Source: Massilia agrisoli (lineage in GTDB: Bacteria; Pseudomonadota; Gammaproteobacteria; Burkholderiales; Burkholderiaceae_D). From it: a DNA stretch of 64,000 bases. The notes below the pieces were generated by a model. The model worked only from the letters and a program-made list of their open reading frames with translations, had not been told where the DNA came from and made no database searches. Below are positions 1 to 9,574 of the stretch, piece by piece. Where the stretch lies: contig NZ_JAJHPV010000004.1 of the NCBI RefSeq assembly GCF_020831365.1, forward strand, positions 124,001 to 188,000, read 5' to 3'. The translations under genes and the position numbers were made by a program. Within the stretch, counting starts at the first letter, position 1. Every line of letters starts with the position of its first letter.

Positions 1-436
1 TGAATCTGCGTTGCTTAGGAGCCAGGCGCTCCAGTACTTTTTTTGGAAAGTATTCCGAGGCGCGGAATTTGTCCCGATTCCAGATGGCGACGACGATCGT
101 TGGGGCAATCTGCCCATTGCGCATCAATCTGTCGAGCGTTATATCGACGTGCCAGGCCTGTTTGTTCCAGGTCGTGGTTGGGTCGAACAACATTTGGCCA
201 TCATGCATGTAGAGCACCTGAAACCGCTCGCCTCGACGGACGCGCTCCACGTAGTCGGTCGGCAGCCACACGTCCACCGGTCGATTTTCAATATGGCGCG
301 AGGGAAGTTCGATGCGCTCCAGGCTCCCGGTCGACGGCTTGGGCTGCCGGTCCTGCGCCCGCGCTGACGATAGCGTCAAGGCGGCGGACATGCACATCAA
401 TATGGCGAAGAAGCGAACAGGGTGGAAGGAGGGCAT
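1..436 (-). CDS. Secreted alpha/beta-hydrolase, putative esterase family (partial, C-terminus outside window)
   Basis: The minus-strand frame opens with ATG at 436 and stays open to the window edge, giving 145 residues. The N-terminus is a clear signal peptide: a basic start, a hydrophobic stretch (FFAILMCMSAALTL) and a likely cleavage near SARAQ. The mature part has DVWLPTDYVERVRRGE, then VLYMHDGQMLFD and TIVVAIWN. These are typical of the IroE/esterase D-like family (PF00756), in which a serine hydrolase of the alpha/beta fold cleaves ester bonds, often of siderophores or acylated sugars. The catalytic Ser, Asp and His would lie in the missing C-terminal part, so activity cannot be judged and the substrate is unknown. 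Confidence 0.82.
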   Translation of the reverse strand, partial: MPSFHPVRFFAILMCMSAALTLSSARAQDRQPKPSTGSLERIELPSRHIENRPVDVWLPTDYVERVRRGERFQVLYMHDGQMLFDPTTTWNKQAWHVDITLDRLMRNGQIAPTIVVAIWNRDKFRASEYFPKKVLERLAPKQRRF

Positions 437-437
437 G

Positions 438-469
438 AATGCTTTGAGGAATGAACAACGAAAAGCATT
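438..469. promoter_or_regulatory. Inverted repeat just upstream of the esterase start
   Basis: The 8-nt arms AATGCTTT (438-445) and AAAGCATT (462-469) are perfectly complementary around a 16-nt spacer. They lie immediately upstream of the esterase ATG, in the 5' leader or promoter. This could be an operator or an mRNA hairpin, but a short match like this can also occur by chance. The rest of 437-653 shows no gene. Confidence 0.25.
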
Positions 470-653
470 GTAACTTGGACCGCTCCTGGCCCGAACCCGT
501 CCGTTGGATCAGCATAACAGGTGAGGCAATGCAAAGTCGTAGAGTGTATGTCGGCCGGTCCCATTGGCGCAGCCCAAAGCTGCCCTCTCAAAGTACTAAT
601 CGAAACCGCCGACTGGCGATTGCGATTTCGCGTGGGGGACTTCGAGCGAATAA

Positions 654-1604
654 TCAAAACCCGATCCGCGATTTCGCCGGCGTCGTCTTCAAACGAATAT
701 CCTGGCCGCTCACCTCATCGCGCCCATCCGCCGCCGCGTATCCCAGCCCATCTAATAAAGTCTTGCGCATGTCCCTCGGCGACACCCCGGCCAGCTTGTC
801 GAGCACTGCGGACGACAGCTCCGGCGCAAACTTCACCAGCTTCAGCTCGGCCACCAGCCCCGCATAAATCCGCTGCGCGATCCCGGCGGCCTGCTCCGGC
901 GTTGGCGCCGGCACGTCGTACACGGCCATCCGGTTGAGCAGCGGCGCTGGTATTCCATCGGTGCTGTTCGCGGTCAGCACCCAAAAAATCTGGCTCGCAT
1001 CGATTTCCACATCGATGAACTCGTCGCGGAACGCGCGCGAGGTCTCCGGCTCCAATAACTGGTACAGTGCCGCCAGCGGATCGGACTGGGTCGAGCCGCT
1101 TGCTTTTTCCACCTCATCGAGCACCACTACCGGGTTGGCATATTGACCACGGACCAAACGCTCGGCCACCTTGCCGCACTTGGCGCCTTTCCAGCTGGCC
1201 GAACTGCCTGTAATAACAAAGCCGGCCGACAAGGCGTTCATGCTGATCAGTTCACACTCGGTTGCCATCGCCCTGGCCAGCCGCTTGGCAAAGTGGGTTT
1301 TTCCCACCCCGGGGTCGCCCAGCAGCAGGATCGGCATCACATTGATTCCGCCGTCGCCTGCATTGGCCAGCGCCACGTAGCGGCGCAGGTCAGCCACCAC
1401 TTCGTCGAAGTTGGGGCATTCGTCCATCAGGGGAGCGAGCGCGTCGGTGGAGGAGGGCGTGGTGACAAAGCGCTCGGCGCCGTTGTCGAGCATGCGTTCG
1501 TAGAACGCTTCGAGCTCCGGCGAGCGGCCCTTGCTGCGGTCGAGGGCGCCTTGCACTTCACTCAGGTCGTACACGGCGCGGGTACGGGCTAGGGTGATGT
1601 TCAT
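654..1604 (-). CDS. AAA+ ATPase with Lon-type AAA module, no protease domain
   Basis: This is a 316-residue cytoplasmic ATPase. Walker A is GDPGVGKT, near residues 95-102. Walker B is VVVLDEVEKA. A sensor-1 motif LTANS follows, and then an arginine in PLLNRM at the arginine-finger position. The block from the P-loop to PLLNRM resembles the AAA domain of Lon, including the GDPxxALxxLLxPE-like segment. Lon's N-terminal substrate domain and its C-terminal Ser-Lys protease domain are both absent. A strong ribosome site (AGGAGA) precedes the ATG at 1604. The gene is divergent from mraZ and stands alone. Role unknown; a remodelling or unfolding activity is an inference. Confidence 0.85.
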   Translation of the reverse strand: MNITLARTRAVYDLSEVQGALDRSKGRSPELEAFYERMLDNGAERFVTTPSSTDALAPLMDECPNFDEVVADLRRYVALANAGDGGINVMPILLLGDPGVGKTHFAKRLARAMATECELISMNALSAGFVITGSSASWKGAKCGKVAERLVRGQYANPVVVLDEVEKASGSTQSDPLAALYQLLEPETSRAFRDEFIDVEIDASQIFWVLTANSTDGIPAPLLNRMAVYDVPAPTPEQAAGIAQRIYAGLVAELKLVKFAPELSSAVLDKLAGVSPRDMRKTLLDGLGYAAADGRDEVSGQDIRLKTTPAKSRIGF

Positions 1605-1893
1605 GACATTCTCCTGACGCTTGGTTTGCCTTGCACCTGCGCCTTTATCCTAACTCTACTACTTGGTTTCTGCAATTTCACTTGTAACCAAAGTTGTTGC
1701 TAAAAAGTAAGCTGGTATTGATTTTGTTTTAGCTCAATCAGGCGGAAATCGCCACCGTACAGATGAAGTAGCACATTCAATGTCTTTTCTAAGTGCCTGT
1801 TTTATGACACATTTTCTCGCGATGCCGCTTCAACGAAGTGCGCTAAGTCATTGACTTCATTAGAAAAATTCCGATTTTCGATACGGAAACCGC
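1605..1893. other. Intergenic region between divergent AAA+ ATPase gene and mraZ promoter
   Basis: About 290 nt without a credible reading frame. It is noticeably more AT-rich than the flanking genes and presumably carries the promoter of the ATPase gene on the minus strand. I could not assign -35 and -10 boxes there with confidence. Confidence 0.4.
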
Positions 1894-1922
1894 TTGACCC
1901 ACTTCAATGCTTACTCTAAAGT
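1894..1922 (+). promoter_or_regulatory. Candidate sigma-70 promoter of the dcw cluster (PmraZ)
   Basis: TTGACC at 1894-1899 is followed after 17 nt by TAAAGT at 1917-1922. The -35 matches consensus at five of six positions and the -10 at four. The predicted start falls inside the MraZ box array, as expected for an autorepressed mraZ promoter. This is inferred from spacing and position. Confidence 0.5.
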
Positions 1923-1955
1923 GGGCAACAGTGTGAAAAAGTGTAGTTTTGTGGG
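1921..1955 (+). promoter_or_regulatory. MraZ operator: four GTGNN boxes on a 10-bp period
   Basis: GTGGG (1921-1925), GTGTG (1931-1935), GTGTA (1941-1945) and GTGGG (1951-1955) begin exactly 10 nt apart. MraZ is known to bind direct TGGG repeats with this period ahead of its own gene and to repress the division cluster. The outer two boxes are perfect and the inner two degenerate. The array overlaps the predicted -10 and start point, consistent with repression by occlusion. Confidence 0.75.
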
Positions 1956-2020
1956 AGACAAAGAAGCTTCCCGAACTAAAACAGCAGTTACATAAAATCA
2001 ATCCAGAACCAGGCTAAAAC

Positions 2021-2449
2021 GTGTTTCAAGGTGCGTCCGCAATCAACCTCGATGCGAAAGGCAGGATGTCAATTCCGGCCAAGCATCGTGACGCACTCGC
2101 GGTTCAGTGCGAAGGACGGCTCACGCTTACCAAGCACCCGCACGGCTGCCTGCTGTTCTTCCCGCGCCCGGTCTGGGAATCGCATCGCGACCAGATCGCC
2201 GCCTGGCCCATGTCCGCGCGCGCGTGGCAGCGGATTTTCCTTGGTAATGCCTGCGATGTCGAGATGGATTCGGCAGGCCGCATCCTGATTTCGCCGGAAC
2301 TGCGCCAGGCCGTCGGCTTGACGCGCGACGTGATGCTGCTCGGCATGGGCACCCATTTCGAGATCTGGGACGCCGCCAAGCTGGCCGAAAGCGAGCAGGA
2401 AGCTGTTGCCGGCGGCATGCCCGACGTCCTTTCCAATTTCTCCTTCTAA
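2021..2449 (+). CDS. mraZ: Transcriptional regulator MraZ
   Basis: First gene of the dcw cluster. The 142 residues match the usual MraZ length of about 145. The protein contains two tandem SpoVT/AbrB-like MraZ domains, each with a [13 protein letters not shown] or [13 protein letters not shown] type motif (near residues 10-22 and 85-97), the DNA-contacting signature. MraZ forms a ring-shaped multimer that represses its own operon, and a matching operator array lies 65-100 nt upstream. The start is GTG, giving [11 protein letters not shown], the usual MraZ N-terminus; no in-frame ATG lies at the right place and the ribosome site is weak. rsmH follows after 13 nt. Confidence 0.95.
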   Translation: MFQGASAINLDAKGRMSIPAKHRDALAVQCEGRLTLTKHPHGCLLFFPRPVWESHRDQIAAWPMSARAWQRIFLGNACDVEMDSAGRILISPELRQAVGLTRDVMLLGMGTHFEIWDAAKLAESEQEAVAGGMPDVLSNFSF

Positions 2450-2462
2450 AAGGCGCCAGCGA

Positions 2463-3428
2463 ATGACCACAGTGGCGGCGCCTGAGTTCCAGCACCGGAC
2501 GGTGCTGCTCAATGAAGCGGTAGATGCGCTTAACATCGAAGGCGCGCGCGCCGACGGTATCTATATAGATGGCACCTTCGGCCGCGGCGGCCACAGCCGC
2601 CTGATCCTGTCGAAGCTGGGGCCGAAGGGCCGCCTGTTCGGCTTCGACAAGGACCTGCAGGCCATCGCCACCGCCAACCAGATCAACGACCCCCGTTTCG
2701 AGATCGTGCACGACAGCTTCGCCACCATGAAGAGCGCGCTGCAGGAGCGCGGCGTGCACCACGTGGACGGCATCCTGCTCGACCTGGGCATCTCTTCGCC
2801 GCAGGTCGACGACGCCGCGCGCGGCTTCAGCTTTCAAAAAGACGGTCCGCTCGACATGCGCATGGATACCACGCGCGGCGTCTCGGCGGCCGAGTGGCTG
2901 GCAACGGCAACCGAACAACAACTGGAAAAGGTAGTGCGCGATTATGGGGAAGAACGGTTTGCTTTTCAGATTGCAAAGGCGATTGTTGCTAGCCGGGCAG
3001 TCGAACCAATTTCAACCACACGACAGCTTGCCGGTATCGTGGCAAACGCGGTCAAGACCCGCGAAAAGGGCAAGGATCCGGCCACCCGTACCTTTCAGGC
3101 TATCCGGATTTTCGTCAATAAAGAGCTTGAAGATCTCGAGACAGGCTTAGGCGAAGCGTACGCGCTGCTCGCGCCCGGCGCGCGCCTGTCGATCATCAGC
3201 TTCCATTCGCTGGAAGACCGCATGGTCAAGCAGTTCCTGGCCAGTAAAGCCAAGGTCGAGCAGCCGGACCGCCGCCTGCCGATCCGCGCCGTCGACCTGC
3301 CGCAGCCGTTGATGAAGCTGGTCGCCAAGATCAAGCCTTCCGAGGCCGAGGTGAAGGACAACCCGCGTTCGCGCTCCGCGGTCCTGCGCGTGGCCGAACG
3401 CCTGCCGTTCGCCGGAGCTGCCGCATGA
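2463..3428 (+). CDS. rsmH: 16S rRNA (cytosine1402-N4)-methyltransferase RsmH (MraW)
   Basis: An S-adenosylmethionine-dependent enzyme that N4-methylates C1402 of 16S rRNA near the P site. The 321 residues start at ATG 2463 ([16 protein letters not shown]). The frame is open further upstream, but family members begin close to the HxxVLL motif. [13 protein letters not shown] is the SAM-binding loop and [14 protein letters not shown] the following signature. The C-terminal half has [15 protein letters not shown], also diagnostic. The stop codon overlaps the ftsL start as ATGA, so translation is probably coupled. Confidence 0.96.
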   Translation: MTTVAAPEFQHRTVLLNEAVDALNIEGARADGIYIDGTFGRGGHSRLILSKLGPKGRLFGFDKDLQAIATANQINDPRFEIVHDSFATMKSALQERGVHHVDGILLDLGISSPQVDDAARGFSFQKDGPLDMRMDTTRGVSAAEWLATATEQQLEKVVRDYGEERFAFQIAKAIVASRAVEPISTTRQLAGIVANAVKTREKGKDPATRTFQAIRIFVNKELEDLETGLGEAYALLAPGARLSIISFHSLEDRMVKQFLASKAKVEQPDRRLPIRAVDLPQPLMKLVAKIKPSEAEVKDNPRSRSAVLRVAERLPFAGAAA

Positions 3429-3697
3429 GCTTCAAGATCAACCTGGTCCTCGCCGCGCTGCTGGTGAGCTGCGCGCTGGCGCTGGTGAACTCGCAGTACA
3501 AGGCGCGCAACCTGTTCATCGAACTGGAAAAACTCCAGCAGCAGTCGCGCCAGCTCGACATCGACTGGGCCCAGCTCCAGCTCGACCAGTCGACCCTGGG
3601 CAAGAACGCCCGCATCGAAGAGATCGCGCGCACTGAACTGAACATGGCGCCGTTGTCGCCGGCACGTACCCAGTACCTCACGGAGGGCGACAAATGA
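3425..3697 (+). CDS. ftsL: Cell division protein FtsL
   Basis: A 90-residue bitopic membrane protein. A single N-terminal transmembrane segment ([18 protein letters not shown], residues 6-23) follows a very short cytoplasmic tail. A periplasmic coiled-coil stretch rich in Glu, Gln and Leu comes next ([19 protein letters not shown]). FtsL forms the FtsQLB complex that activates FtsWI at the septum. Size, topology and position between rsmH and ftsI identify it, since the sequence family is poorly conserved. It overlaps rsmH and ftsI by 4 nt each. Confidence 0.92.
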   Translation: MSFKINLVLAALLVSCALALVNSQYKARNLFIELEKLQQQSRQLDIDWAQLQLDQSTLGKNARIEEIARTELNMAPLSPARTQYLTEGDK

Positions 3698-5469
3698 AGC
3701 GCAACGCTAACGGCGTGAACTCGCGGGTCGCTGCCTCGAAAGGGGTGTCGTTCTCGAAAAGCCCGGTGCTGGCGGTCAGCCTGCCGACCTGGCGTTCGCG
3801 CGTCGTCTTGTTTGTGCTGTTCGCGGCATTTGCGGCGCTGGCCGTGCGCGCCCTGTGGCTGCAGGGGATGTCCAACGAGTTCCTGCAAAAGCAGGGCAAG
3901 AGCCGCTACGAGCGCACCATCGAACTGCCGGCCACGCGCGGCAAGATCATGGACCGCAACGGCCAGGTGCTGGCGTCGTCGCTGCCGGTCAAGGCGGTGT
4001 GGGCGATCCCGGAAGACGTACTCAAGTCGCCGCCTGAAAAGCTGGCCGAACTGGCGCGCCTGCTCGAGATGAGCGATGCCGAACTGCGCAAGAAGCTCGA
4101 TTCGGACCGCACTTTCGTGTACCTGAAGCGCCAGGTCGAAATGGACGTGATCGCGAAGATCGACAAGCTCGCAATCGCCGGCCTCGACACGCGCAAGGAA
4201 TACAAGCGCTTCTACCCGCAGGGCGAAGTGATGACCCACGTGGTCGGCTTCACCAACGTGGAAGACGCCGGCCAGGAGAGCATGGAACTGGCGCAGCAGA
4301 AGACCCTGCAGGGCGCCACCGGCAGCCGCCGCGTGATCAAGGACCGCCTGGGCCGCATCGTCGAAGACGTCGGCCTGTCGAAGCAGCCGCACGACGGCAA
4401 GGACCTGACCCTGTCGGTCGACAGCAAGCTGCAGTACATCGCCTTCTCCAGCATTAAAGAAGCGGTCGAGAAGTTCAACGCCAAGGCCGGCGCCGCCGTG
4501 GTGCTGGACGTGAAGACCGGCGAAGTGCTGGCGCTGGCCAACTACCCGACCTACAATCCGAACGACCGCCGCAAGCTGACCGGCGAGCAGTTGCGCAACC
4601 GCGTGGTGACCGACACCTTCGAGCCCGGCTCCACGCTCAAGCCGTTCACGGTGGCGCTGGCGCTGGAAACCAGGCGCGTAACGCCAGAGACCATGTACGA
4701 AACCGCGCCGGGCTTCATGGTCATCGGCGACCGCCGCATCCGCGACATGCACACCTACGGCGCGCTCAGCGTCGCCGAGATCATCCAGAAGTCGTCCAAC
4801 ATCGGCATGGCCAAGATCGCGCTGCCGATTCCGCCGCAGGAGATGTGGGAGATCTTCACCAAGTCGGGCTTCGGCCAGCAGCCTAAATTCGGCTTCCCTG
4901 GCGCCGTGGCTGGCCGCGTGCGTCCGTATAAATCGTGGAAGCCGATCGAACAGGCCAACATGGCCTTCGGCCACGGCATTTCGGTATCGCTGCTGCAGCT
5001 GGCCCGTTCGTACATGATCTTCGCGCGCGACGGCGACATCATCCCGCTGTCGTTCCAGAAGGTCACCGAGCAGCCGGTCGGCCAGCAGGTGATCTCGCCA
5101 AAGACGGCGCGCCAGATGCGCATGATGCTCGAGAGCGTGGTCGGCCCTGAAGGCACCGCGTCGAAGGCGCAGGTGCCAGGCTACCGTGTCGGCGGCAAGA
5201 CCGGTACGGCGCAGAAGCTGATCAACGGCCGCTATTCGAACAACCGCAACGTGGGTTCGTTTGTCGGCATCGCGCCGATGTCGAACCCGCGCTTCATCAT
5301 CGCCGTCATGCTCGACGACGTCAGCGGCGTGTACCGCACCGGCGGCTGGGTCGCCGCGCCGACATTTGCCGCGCTGGCCGCCAACGCGCTGCGCGCCGCC
5401 AACGTGCCGCCCGATTCAACCGTCACCGATATCATCATTCCTGAAAACCCTCTGGAGGACAGCCTGTGA
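3694..5469 (+). CDS. ftsI: Septal peptidoglycan D,D-transpeptidase FtsI (PBP3)
   Basis: A 591-residue class B penicillin-binding protein that crosslinks septal peptidoglycan with FtsW. One N-terminal transmembrane helix (residues about 37-55) is followed by a pedestal domain containing ATRGKIMDRNG. The transpeptidase domain then shows the three active-site motifs: STLK with the acylated serine at 313, SSN at 367-369, and KTG starting at lysine 502. All catalytic residues are present. The start overlaps ftsL by 4 nt and the end overlaps murE by 4 nt. The basic N-terminal tail is a normal cytoplasmic extension. Confidence 0.96.
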   Translation: MKRNANGVNSRVAASKGVSFSKSPVLAVSLPTWRSRVVLFVLFAAFAALAVRALWLQGMSNEFLQKQGKSRYERTIELPATRGKIMDRNGQVLASSLPVKAVWAIPEDVLKSPPEKLAELARLLEMSDAELRKKLDSDRTFVYLKRQVEMDVIAKIDKLAIAGLDTRKEYKRFYPQGEVMTHVVGFTNVEDAGQESMELAQQKTLQGATGSRRVIKDRLGRIVEDVGLSKQPHDGKDLTLSVDSKLQYIAFSSIKEAVEKFNAKAGAAVVLDVKTGEVLALANYPTYNPNDRRKLTGEQLRNRVVTDTFEPGSTLKPFTVALALETRRVTPETMYETAPGFMVIGDRRIRDMHTYGALSVAEIIQKSSNIGMAKIALPIPPQEMWEIFTKSGFGQQPKFGFPGAVAGRVRPYKSWKPIEQANMAFGHGISVSLLQLARSYMIFARDGDIIPLSFQKVTEQPVGQQVISPKTARQMRMMLESVVGPEGTASKAQVPGYRVGGKTGTAQKLINGRYSNNRNVGSFVGIAPMSNPRFIIAVMLDDVSGVYRTGGWVAAPTFAALAANALRAANVPPDSTVTDIIIPENPLEDSL

Positions 5470-7007
5470 CCCCGGTTAGCATCCAGGACATCTGCCAGTG
5501 GATCCGCGACACTGCGCCCAACGCGCAGCTGGCATCCGACTCGCGCCGCATCAAGGCGGGCGACGTTTTCTTCGCCTACAAAGGCGAGGGTAACGACGGC
5601 CGCGACTACATCAAGACCGCCGTCGAGCAGGGCGCAGCCGCCGTGCTGTTCGAAGCCACCGACTATGCCTGGGATAACGCACTCGATGTGCCGCACCTGG
5701 CCGTCGAGCACCTGAAACGCCACGCCGGCGAGATCGCCCATGCGTTCTACGGCATGCCGGACGCGGGCATGTTCACCGTCGGCGTTACCGGCACCAACGG
5801 CAAAACGTCGTGCGCGGTCTGGCTCGGCCAGGCCATGTCGCGCCTGGGCAGCCCGACCGCCGTCATCGGCACGCTCGGCGTTGGCCTGTTCAGCGGCCGC
5901 GGCGAACCTGAATACGACGTCACCGGCTACACCACGCCTGACGCGGTACTGCTTGCAGGCAAGCTTGCGCAAGTACGCCAAGCGGGCGCTGCCTCGCTGG
6001 CGATCGAGGTATCATCGATTGGTTTGGAGCAGGGCCGTACCTCCGGCATGCATTTCGATGTCGCGTTGTTCACCAACCTGACGCGCGACCACCTCGACTA
6101 TCACGGCGACATGGCCAGCTACGAAGCGGCCAAGATTAAATTGTTTGAATGGCCTCACCTGAAGACCGCTGTACTTAACCTGGACGACCCAGCCGGATTG
6201 CGCCTCGTGGAGCACCTGCGCGCCAAGTTCGGCGATGCGCTCGCGCTGATCGGCTACACGCTGCGCGACGCAGTCGCCCAGCCGCAGCTCGACGGCGTCG
6301 CCATCCTGCGCGCGTCGCAGTTCCGCAGCCGCCACGCGGGCACCGACTTCCACCTTGAATCGCCGTACGGCGCCGCTACCGTCAAGACCCAGCTGGTCGG
6401 CCACTTCAATATCAGCAATGCGCTGGCGGTGCTCGGCGCGCTGCTGGCCAAAGGCACTCAGCTCCGCGCCGGCGTCGATGCGCTCGAAGCGCTGACCCCG
6501 GCCCCGGGCCGCATGCAGCAGGTCGGTGGCCAGGACGCGCCGATGGTCGTCATTGATTACGCCCACACCCCAGACGCACTGGAGAAAACCCTGCAGGCGC
6601 TGCGCCAGGTGGCCGATGAGCGCGGCGGCCAGCTGTGGTGCGTGTTCGGCTGCGGCGGCGACCGCGATCCGGGCAAGCGCCCGCAGATGGGCGCCATCTC
6701 GCAGATCGCGCAGCACGTGCTGGTCACCAGCGACAATCCGCGCAGCGAAGAACCGGGCGAGATCATCGACCAGATCGTTCGCGGCATGGACAAGAACCAC
6801 CCTGAATCGACCTTCCAGGCGATCGAAGACCGCGCTGCGGCGATCCTCTCGGCGGTCAAGCACGCCGCGAAGCAGGATGTCATCCTGGTTGCCGGTAAAG
6901 GCCACGAGCCGTACCAGGAAATCAAGGGCAAGAAGATGCCGTTTTCCGATGCAGACCACGCCGCGCTGGCCTTCGCCGCGCGCGTTACCATGATGAGGAC
7001 AAACTGA
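5466..7007 (+). CDS. murE: UDP-N-acetylmuramoyl-L-alanyl-D-glutamate--2,6-diaminopimelate ligase MurE
   Basis: An ATP-dependent cytoplasmic ligase adding the third peptide residue to the cell wall precursor. The 513 residues show the Mur ligase order: N-terminal UMAG-binding domain, central ATPase domain with GTNGKT (109-114), and a C-terminal domain. The motif DNPR at 423-426 is the known determinant for meso-diaminopimelate (lysine enzymes differ here), so the wall should be of the DAP type. The start may be GTG or ATG-like: the frame begins at GTG 5466 (VTPVSIQDICQW), overlapping ftsI by 4 nt, and no better start is evident. The last base is shared with the murF start. Confidence 0.95.
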   Translation: MTPVSIQDICQWIRDTAPNAQLASDSRRIKAGDVFFAYKGEGNDGRDYIKTAVEQGAAAVLFEATDYAWDNALDVPHLAVEHLKRHAGEIAHAFYGMPDAGMFTVGVTGTNGKTSCAVWLGQAMSRLGSPTAVIGTLGVGLFSGRGEPEYDVTGYTTPDAVLLAGKLAQVRQAGAASLAIEVSSIGLEQGRTSGMHFDVALFTNLTRDHLDYHGDMASYEAAKIKLFEWPHLKTAVLNLDDPAGLRLVEHLRAKFGDALALIGYTLRDAVAQPQLDGVAILRASQFRSRHAGTDFHLESPYGAATVKTQLVGHFNISNALAVLGALLAKGTQLRAGVDALEALTPAPGRMQQVGGQDAPMVVIDYAHTPDALEKTLQALRQVADERGGQLWCVFGCGGDRDPGKRPQMGAISQIAQHVLVTSDNPRSEEPGEIIDQIVRGMDKNHPESTFQAIEDRAAAILSAVKHAAKQDVILVAGKGHEPYQEIKGKKMPFSDADHAALAFAARVTMMRTN

Positions 7008-8401
7008 TGCGCGGCTCACTGGCACTGATGGTCCCGTCGATCGCGGGCGCACGCATGACGCAGAACGCGACCTTCGAATCGGTCACCACCGACAGCCGCA
7101 CGGCTAGCGCCGGCGAGCTGTTCGTCGCGCTGCGCGGCGAGAACTTCGACGGCCACGACTTCCTCGAACAGGTCGCCAGCCGCGGCGTGGGCGCGGTCGT
7201 CGTCGAGCAGCTGCCGCCGGGACTGAAGCTGCCAGCCATCGTGGTGCCGAATACACTCGTCGCGCTGGGCCAGATCGCCAACTTCTGGCGCACCCGTTTT
7301 GACATCCCAGTCATCGGCGTCACCGGCAGCAACGGCAAGACCACGGTCAAGGAAATGATCGCGTCCATCCTCGCGGCGGCGTACGGCGAAGAAGGCCGTC
7401 TCGCAACCCGCGGCAACCTGAATAATGAAATCGGCGTCCCGCTGACCCTGATGCGGCTGACCGAAGCGCACAAGGCCGCCGTGGTCGAACTGGGCATGAA
7501 CCATCCCGGCGAAATCGGCCGCCTGACCGCGATCGCGGCGCCGGCCATCGGCCTGGTGAACAATGCGCAGCGCGAGCACCAGGAATTCATGCACACCGTC
7601 GAAGCGGTAGCGCAGGAAAACGGCGCGGTCATCGCGGGCCTGCCGGCTGACGGCGTGGCCGTGTTCCCGGCCGACGACACCTACACCGACCTGTGGATGG
7701 GCCTCGCGCAGCAGCGCGGCCAGCGCAAGGTCATCACCTTCGGCCTCACCAGCGCCGCCAACGTCAGCTGCGCGCACCGCGCATCGGGCGCCGGCAGCGA
7801 ACTCGATGTCACGGTCGCCGGCACCGGCAAGGGCGACGGCACCTTTACCGTGCAGCTGGCGGCGTTCGGCCTGCACAACGTGCGCAACGCGCTCGCTGCC
7901 ATCGCCTGCGCCGTCGCGGCAGGCGTCGAACGCGACGCCATCGTGCGCGGCCTTGAGTCGTTCGCGCCGGTCAGCGGCCGCCTGCAGCGCAAGCAGGCCG
8001 CATGCGGCGCGACGGTCATCGACGACACCTACAACGCCAATCCGGATTCCGTGCGCGCCGCCATCGACGTGCTGGCCGAAGCGGCCGAGCCGCGCATCCT
8101 GGTGCTGGGCGACATGGGCGAAGTCGGCACGCAGGGACGCGAGTTCCACGAAGAGATCGCAGCCTATGCGGCCAGCCGCGGCATCACCACCGTGCTGGCG
8201 ACGGGCGAACTGGCGCGCCACATGACGGCCGCCGGCGCACAACATTTTGAGCAGTTTGACGAGTTATTGGCAGCACTGGACGCAAAGCTGGGCACCAAAT
8301 CTGACGCAACTGTGTTGGTGAAGGGCTCGCGCTTCATGAAGATGGAACGCGTGGTTCAGCACCTGCTTGGACAACACAACTCTGGCAAGGAAGCCCACTA
8401 A
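7007..8401 (+). CDS. murF: UDP-N-acetylmuramoyl-tripeptide--D-alanyl-D-alanine ligase MurF
   Basis: A 464-residue Mur ligase that attaches the D-Ala-D-Ala dipeptide. The N-terminal part binds the UDP-MurNAc-tripeptide ([19 protein letters not shown]). [14 protein letters not shown] is the ATP-binding loop, [13 protein letters not shown] is a MurF-specific signature, and NAVRNALAA-type and [10 protein letters not shown] motifs follow in the C-terminal half. ATG at 7007 overlaps the murE stop by 1 nt (TGATG). Directly followed by mraY. Confidence 0.95.
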   Translation: MRGSLALMVPSIAGARMTQNATFESVTTDSRTASAGELFVALRGENFDGHDFLEQVASRGVGAVVVEQLPPGLKLPAIVVPNTLVALGQIANFWRTRFDIPVIGVTGSNGKTTVKEMIASILAAAYGEEGRLATRGNLNNEIGVPLTLMRLTEAHKAAVVELGMNHPGEIGRLTAIAAPAIGLVNNAQREHQEFMHTVEAVAQENGAVIAGLPADGVAVFPADDTYTDLWMGLAQQRGQRKVITFGLTSAANVSCAHRASGAGSELDVTVAGTGKGDGTFTVQLAAFGLHNVRNALAAIACAVAAGVERDAIVRGLESFAPVSGRLQRKQAACGATVIDDTYNANPDSVRAAIDVLAEAAEPRILVLGDMGEVGTQGREFHEEIAAYAASRGITTVLATGELARHMTAAGAQHFEQFDELLAALDAKLGTKSDATVLVKGSRFMKMERVVQHLLGQHNSGKEAH

Positions 8402-8402
8402 T

Positions 8403-9572
8403 ATGCTGCTCTGGCTCGCACAATTCTTCCAGGACGAAATCGGTCCGCTGCGCGTTTTTAACTTCATCACCTTCCGTGCGGTGTTCGCCACCATCACGGC
8501 GGTGCTGATCGGCCTGATCGCGGGTCCGTTCGTCATCCGCAAGCTGGTGCAGATGAAGGTTGGCCAGGCAGTGCGCACCAACGGTCCGCAGACCCACCTG
8601 AAAAAGCACGGCACCCCGACCATGGGCGGCGTGCTGATCCTGATCGCCATCGGCGTATCGACCCTGCTGTGGGCCGACCTGTCGAACCGCCTGATCTGGC
8701 CTGTGCTGGTGGTCACGCTGGGCTACGGCGCCATCGGCTGGGTCGACGACTACCGCAAAGTGGTGTACCAGGACCCGGAAGGCATGCGCTCGGGCGAAAA
8801 GTACTTCTGGATGTCGCTGATCGGAATCGCCGCCGCGCTGTACCTGGCGTTCTCGGTGTCCGCCGCGACTCCTGCCAAGGTGTGGGAACTGTTCTTCGCG
8901 TGGGTGCAGTCGGGCTTCTCGATGGACCTGCCGCCAAAGGCCGACCTGATCGTCCCGTTCTTCAAGACCATCAGCTATCCGGTCGGCGTGTGGGGCTTCA
9001 TCGCGTTGACCTACTGCGTCATCGTCGGCTCCAGCAACGCGGTCAACATCACCGACGGCCTCGATGGCCTGGCCATCATGCCAACCGTGATGGTCGGCTC
9101 GGCGCTTGGCCTGTTCGCTTACCTGACCGGTAGCGCGACTTATTCGAAATACCTGTTCATCCCGCACATTGCAGGCGCGGGCGAACTGCTGATCTTCTGC
9201 GGCGCGATGGCTGGCGCGGGCCTGGCCTTCCTGTGGTTTAACGCGCACCCTGCGCAGATGTTCATGGGCGACGTCGGCGCGCTGGCGCTGGGCGGCGCGC
9301 TCGGCACCATCGCCGTCATCGTGCGCCAGGAAATCGTCCTGTTCATCATGGGCGGCATTTTCGTGGCCGAGACCATCTCGGTAATGATCCAGGTGAGCTG
9401 GTTCAAGTACACCAAGAAGCGGTACGGCGTGGGGCGGCGGGTATTCCTGATGGCGCCTTTGCACCACCACTTTGAACAAAAGGGCTGGAAAGAGACCCAG
9501 GTCGTGGTCCGCTTCTGGATTATCACGATGATGCTGGTCCTGATCGGCCTGTCCACACTGAAGCTGCGCTAA
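8403..9572 (+). CDS. mraY: Phospho-N-acetylmuramoyl-pentapeptide-transferase MraY
   Basis: A multi-spanning inner-membrane enzyme that transfers phospho-MurNAc-pentapeptide to undecaprenyl phosphate to make lipid I. The 389 residues contain the catalytic or Mg2+-binding motifs [17 protein letters not shown] and MGDVGAL, and the family-specific [13 protein letters not shown] near the C-terminus. About ten hydrophobic helices are visible. ATG 8403 is preferred over an upstream frame opening because MLLWLAQFF is the standard family start. murD begins 2 nt after its stop. Confidence 0.96.
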   Translation: MLLWLAQFFQDEIGPLRVFNFITFRAVFATITAVLIGLIAGPFVIRKLVQMKVGQAVRTNGPQTHLKKHGTPTMGGVLILIAIGVSTLLWADLSNRLIWPVLVVTLGYGAIGWVDDYRKVVYQDPEGMRSGEKYFWMSLIGIAAALYLAFSVSAATPAKVWELFFAWVQSGFSMDLPPKADLIVPFFKTISYPVGVWGFIALTYCVIVGSSNAVNITDGLDGLAIMPTVMVGSALGLFAYLTGSATYSKYLFIPHIAGAGELLIFCGAMAGAGLAFLWFNAHPAQMFMGDVGALALGGALGTIAVIVRQEIVLFIMGGIFVAETISVMIQVSWFKYTKKRYGVGRRVFLMAPLHHHFEQKGWKETQVVVRFWIITMMLVLIGLSTLKLR

Positions 9573-9574
9573 TA

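Noticed and set aside
3331-4974. 547-codon minus-strand frame across rsmH, ftsL and ftsI
   Set aside because: Antisense to three well-supported division genes, with no conserved motif.
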